DNA of 23,170 nt from a virus: the IMG/VR virus record IMGVR_UViG_3300042991_000128, positions 1 through 23,170 of that record, one strand, 5' to 3'. Below are positions 21,713 to 23,170 of the stretch, one piece after another. The notes under the pieces were generated by a model. That model searched no databases and was not told the origin of the DNA. It saw only the letters and a list, made by a program, of their open reading frames with translations. The position numbers and the translations under genes are program-made. How positions within the stretch are numbered: position 1 is the first letter of the stretch; every line of letters begins with the position of its first letter.

Positions 21713-22077
21713 GGCTTATCTCCCTTCGGGTAAATGAACTTGGATTCGTCAAAGGGCCACCACGTGGCCGGGTGGGGGCCCACGAGTATGCCACCACTGA
21801 TGCCTTCTATCACGGCCGCGATGCAGTCCTGCTGCGTTTCCAAGGCAAGAGAGAACAGCTTAGCTCGTAGCTCTCCAACCTCACCGCCATAGTCTCCTGA
21901 GACAACTACGCAGCCCTCTTCGGGGCCGGAGTGTAACTCAATCAGCACCACCCCGTTGATGGTGTACCGGGCCCACTCAGCCACGCACAGGATGCGATTC
22001 CACTCAGTGATACCTCGTTGATACGCCTGTCGGGCGTGGAAGCCCGGCGACAGACCCACGTTAATGGTGATGCGCAT
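21709..22077 (-). CDS. Hypothetical early protein
   Basis: 122 residues from ATG at 22077 (MRITINVGLSPGFHARQAYQ), with AGGAGG five bases upstream, a very strong ribosome site. The middle is beta-rich (YTINGVVLIELHSGPEEGCVV), the C-terminus ends HPATWWPFDESKFIYPKGDK. Not recognised. It follows a 107-nt structured leader, so its translation may be controlled by RNA structure. Confidence 0.65.
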   Translation of the reverse strand: MRITINVGLSPGFHARQAYQRGITEWNRILCVAEWARYTINGVVLIELHSGPEEGCVVVSGDYGGEVGELRAKLFSLALETQQDCIAAVIEGISGGILVGPHPATWWPFDESKFIYPKGDKP

Positions 22078-22100
22078 GTGCACCTCCTTGATTGCCCAAA

Positions 22101-22183
22101 GGGCGGGGCCTTGAGCCCTATGCAGCCTGCCTCTAGTGCAGGGCGCTACCTAGGCTCAAAGCACCACCCTCATGGTGCCGCCC
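22101..22183 (-). ncRNA. Structured leader RNA, predicted three-way junction
   Basis: Read on the minus strand, GGGCGG (22183-22178) closes with CCGCCC (22106-22101). Inside are hairpin GCACCA/TGGTGC (22178-22161) and a longer arm TTGAGCC/GGCTCAA (22159-22153 with 22117-22111), itself topped by CCTGC/GCAGG. The closing stem ends about ten bases before the AGGAGG site of the 122-residue gene. This matches no riboswitch class I know. It may control translation, be a processing signal or an origin element. Confidence 0.5.
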
Positions 22184-22184
22184 G

Positions 22185-22397
22185 TTAGGGCTCGGAACTA
22201 AATCTGTACGTGTGCCCAGTCACCTGCCTGCCGTGGTCCCCGATTACGGTCACGTAGGGCGGGAATGTGAAGTCAGGCAACACTACGGGAGCTATGCATC
22301 CGACAACCGTGTACACATGGCCCTTGGTGAGCAGGCGGTTGTAGTCTCCGGTGGCTACAACGCGCTGACCTACCCTGAATGGCGTATCAGTGCTCAT
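22185..22397 (-). CDS. Small SH3-like hypothetical protein
   Basis: 70 residues from ATG at 22397 (MSTDTPFRVGQRVVATGDYN). The pattern FRVGQRVVATGDYNRLLTKG, HVYTVVG, YVTVIGDHGRQ and YRF is that of small SH3-type barrels found often in phages. Its role is not known. The start overlaps the upstream stop as ATGA. Confidence 0.65.
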   Translation of the reverse strand: MSTDTPFRVGQRVVATGDYNRLLTKGHVYTVVGCIAPVVLPDFTFPPYVTVIGDHGRQVTGHTYRFSSEP

Positions 22398-22951
22398 TGA
22401 ACACCGTGCACAAGGTAAGCCTGCACCAACGCTGCCAGTTTCTTGGTTTGCTTGCGGTCGTAGGAGGGATTCCACTGTTCCGCCCGGCGGGTGCACGGCT
22501 TGAATTCCTTCACCGTGAGGCCCTGTCCTATCGGGTAAGACACGCTCACGAGTGCTGCCCCGTTACGCAGTAGCTGTTTGCTCACTCGCTGCGATGAGGC
22601 ACAATTCCTCCTCCCAAATTGCGTGGCACCCACCCTGATGCGCGTGCTGTCCATACAGTAGGCCTTTCCACCGAGGACGTATCGAACACCTACGTGTGAT
22701 CGAGTCATGTCATCTGTACTCACTCCACGCTCTAAGCACGTGCGTGGGCTAGCACTATACTCGAAGGTGTCGTTATTCCATTGGTTTGGAAGAAGCACCT
22801 CCACGCTCTTTAAGCCAAGCTGTTGCAAGGCCTCAGCCACGAGAACAGCGAATACCCCACAACCACCGTGGTTAAGCCCGGTGATGTTCCGGTTTACGGC
22901 CGCACGCAGCCGCACGGCCCTACTAGCTAACTCCCGTTGGAAGATGCTCAT
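22394..22951 (-). CDS. Early protein with possible papain-like cysteine protease pattern
   Basis: 185 residues from ATG at 22951 (MSIFQRELASRAVRLRAAVN), chosen because it overlaps the stop of the upstream 53-residue gene as ATGA. NHGGCGVFAVLVAEALQQLG (Cys31), then SHVGVRYVLGG (His86) and AYCMDSTRIR (Asp101) follow the order of Cys-His-Asp in papain-like and transglutaminase-like folds, where a glycine-rich turn with Cys starts a helix. The basic C-terminus has PSYDRKQTKKLAALVQA. An early cysteine protease could modify host proteins. This is a pattern reading, not a family match. Confidence 0.5.
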   Translation of the reverse strand: MSIFQRELASRAVRLRAAVNRNITGLNHGGCGVFAVLVAEALQQLGLKSVEVLLPNQWNNDTFEYSASPRTCLERGVSTDDMTRSHVGVRYVLGGKAYCMDSTRIRVGATQFGRRNCASSQRVSKQLLRNGAALVSVSYPIGQGLTVKEFKPCTRRAEQWNPSYDRKQTKKLAALVQAYLVHGVQ

Positions 22952-23109
22952 GGCAGGCAGGGCCAGTTCAGCGTGTGCGTGGCGGGCTGAACGGCCCAGC
23001 GCCAGTAACCCACTCGCACAACAATGCCCCCACAGCGCTGTGCGTGCAGGTGAGCACCGAGAAAGGTGGTGAATTCTACAGGTTCCCTCGGGGACGATGC
23101 CAGCTTCAT
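22948..23109 (-). CDS. 53-residue hypothetical early protein
   Basis: ATG at 23109 (MKLASSPREPVEFTTFLGAH) to TGA at 22948, with AGGAG five bases upstream. The stop overlaps the next ATG as ATGA. Its end (YWRWAVQPATHTLNWPCLP) is aromatic-rich. Not recognised. It fills the space that a longer open frame in another phase would assign, less convincingly, to an N-terminal extension of the protease-like gene. Confidence 0.58.
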   Translation of the reverse strand: MKLASSPREPVEFTTFLGAHLHAQRCGGIVVRVGYWRWAVQPATHTLNWPCLP

Positions 23110-23138
23110 AGCTGCTCCTGGTGACGTGCAAAGCGCAC
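23106..23138 (-). CDS. Possible 10-residue leader peptide
   Basis: GTG at 23138 follows a perfect AGGAGG by seven bases and encodes MRFARHQEQL before TGA, which overlaps the next ATG as ATGA. The start lies in a GTGC-GCTTT-GCAC hairpin. It may be a coupling peptide, or the ribosome site may serve the 53-residue gene by reinitiation. A TAG at 23150-23152 ends some frame that enters from the window edge; too little of it is present to describe. Confidence 0.38.
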   Translation of the reverse strand: MRFARHQEQL

Positions 23139-23170
23139 GGGGCTACCTCCTACGGCCCACCATCATGGCC

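Noticed and set aside
22130-22200. A further attC-like site near CCCTAAC at 22192-22186
   Set aside because: There is one RYYYAAC-like box but no partner GTTRRRY box within the following 100 bases; the stretch is better explained by the three-way-junction fold.
22952-23131. 60-residue N-terminal extension of the protease-like protein
   Set aside because: The extension overlaps a 53-codon gene that has its own ribosome site and ends in an ATGA overlap at the accepted start; the extension itself reads as low-quality, cysteine- and histidine-rich shadow.

Overview
The window is part of a tailed double-stranded DNA phage genome. It is a T7-supergroup (Autographiviridae-type) podophage, shown by a single-subunit RNA polymerase, an ATP-dependent DNA ligase, a family A DNA polymerase, a 5'-3' exonuclease, an endonuclease VII and a T7 gp8-type portal. 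Every gene I accept is on the minus strand, so transcription runs from high to low coordinates. Primase and helicase are separate genes, and the RNA polymerase sits directly upstream of the structural genes. Both features recall phiKMV-like phages rather than T7 itself. No host marker is visible. The integron-type sites described below resemble those of gammaproteobacteria, which is only a weak hint.

Layout in transcription order. (1) 23170-20955: early region of small, mostly unrecognised genes joined by ATGA or TGATG overlaps, including one protein with a possible Cys-His-Asp protease pattern. A strongly structured untranslated stretch lies at 22101-22183. (2) 20929-20847: strong stem-loops without a gene. 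(3) 20776-18094: a block of small accessory genes interrupted by palindromic sites with the architecture of integron attC recombination sites: three good ones (18094-18148, 18730-18802, 19144-19201) and one degenerate (19941-20024). Two genes end with their stop codon inside the attC box, as integron gene cassettes do. No integrase or attI is in the window. (4) 17967-15497: primase, replicative helicase and two small genes. (5) 15500-12343: DNA polymerase, interrupted by a group I intron of about 704 nt carrying an HNH endonuclease; the endonuclease reading frame runs through part of the intron's catalytic core. (6) 12335-6467: single-stranded DNA-binding protein, 5'-3' exonuclease, nucleoside-deoxyribosyltransferase-like protein, endonuclease VII, a stand-alone DnaQ-type exonuclease, a dATP/dGTP diphosphohydrolase-like protein, a DUF4406 protein, DNA ligase and small genes, almost all overlapping by 1-23 nt. 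(7) 6467-4062: phage RNA polymerase. (8) 4061-3982: a gap with a repeated 15-nt motif, the best candidate for a phage promoter region. (9) 3981-1: late region with a small protein, a PA14-like protein, a cupin, a small membrane-type protein, portal and the start of the scaffold gene.

The genes form one replication and transcription programme. Early genes are followed by the replisome and nucleotide-handling enzymes, then the phage polymerase that would transcribe the capsid genes. The most unusual feature is the cassette-like array lodged between the early genes and the primase; its left edge abuts a primase whose N-terminal zinc motif looks incomplete. The second is the ORF-overlapped intron in the most conserved stretch of the polymerase gene. 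I found no tRNA, rRNA or CRISPR array. No gene-free gap exceeds about 180 bases.
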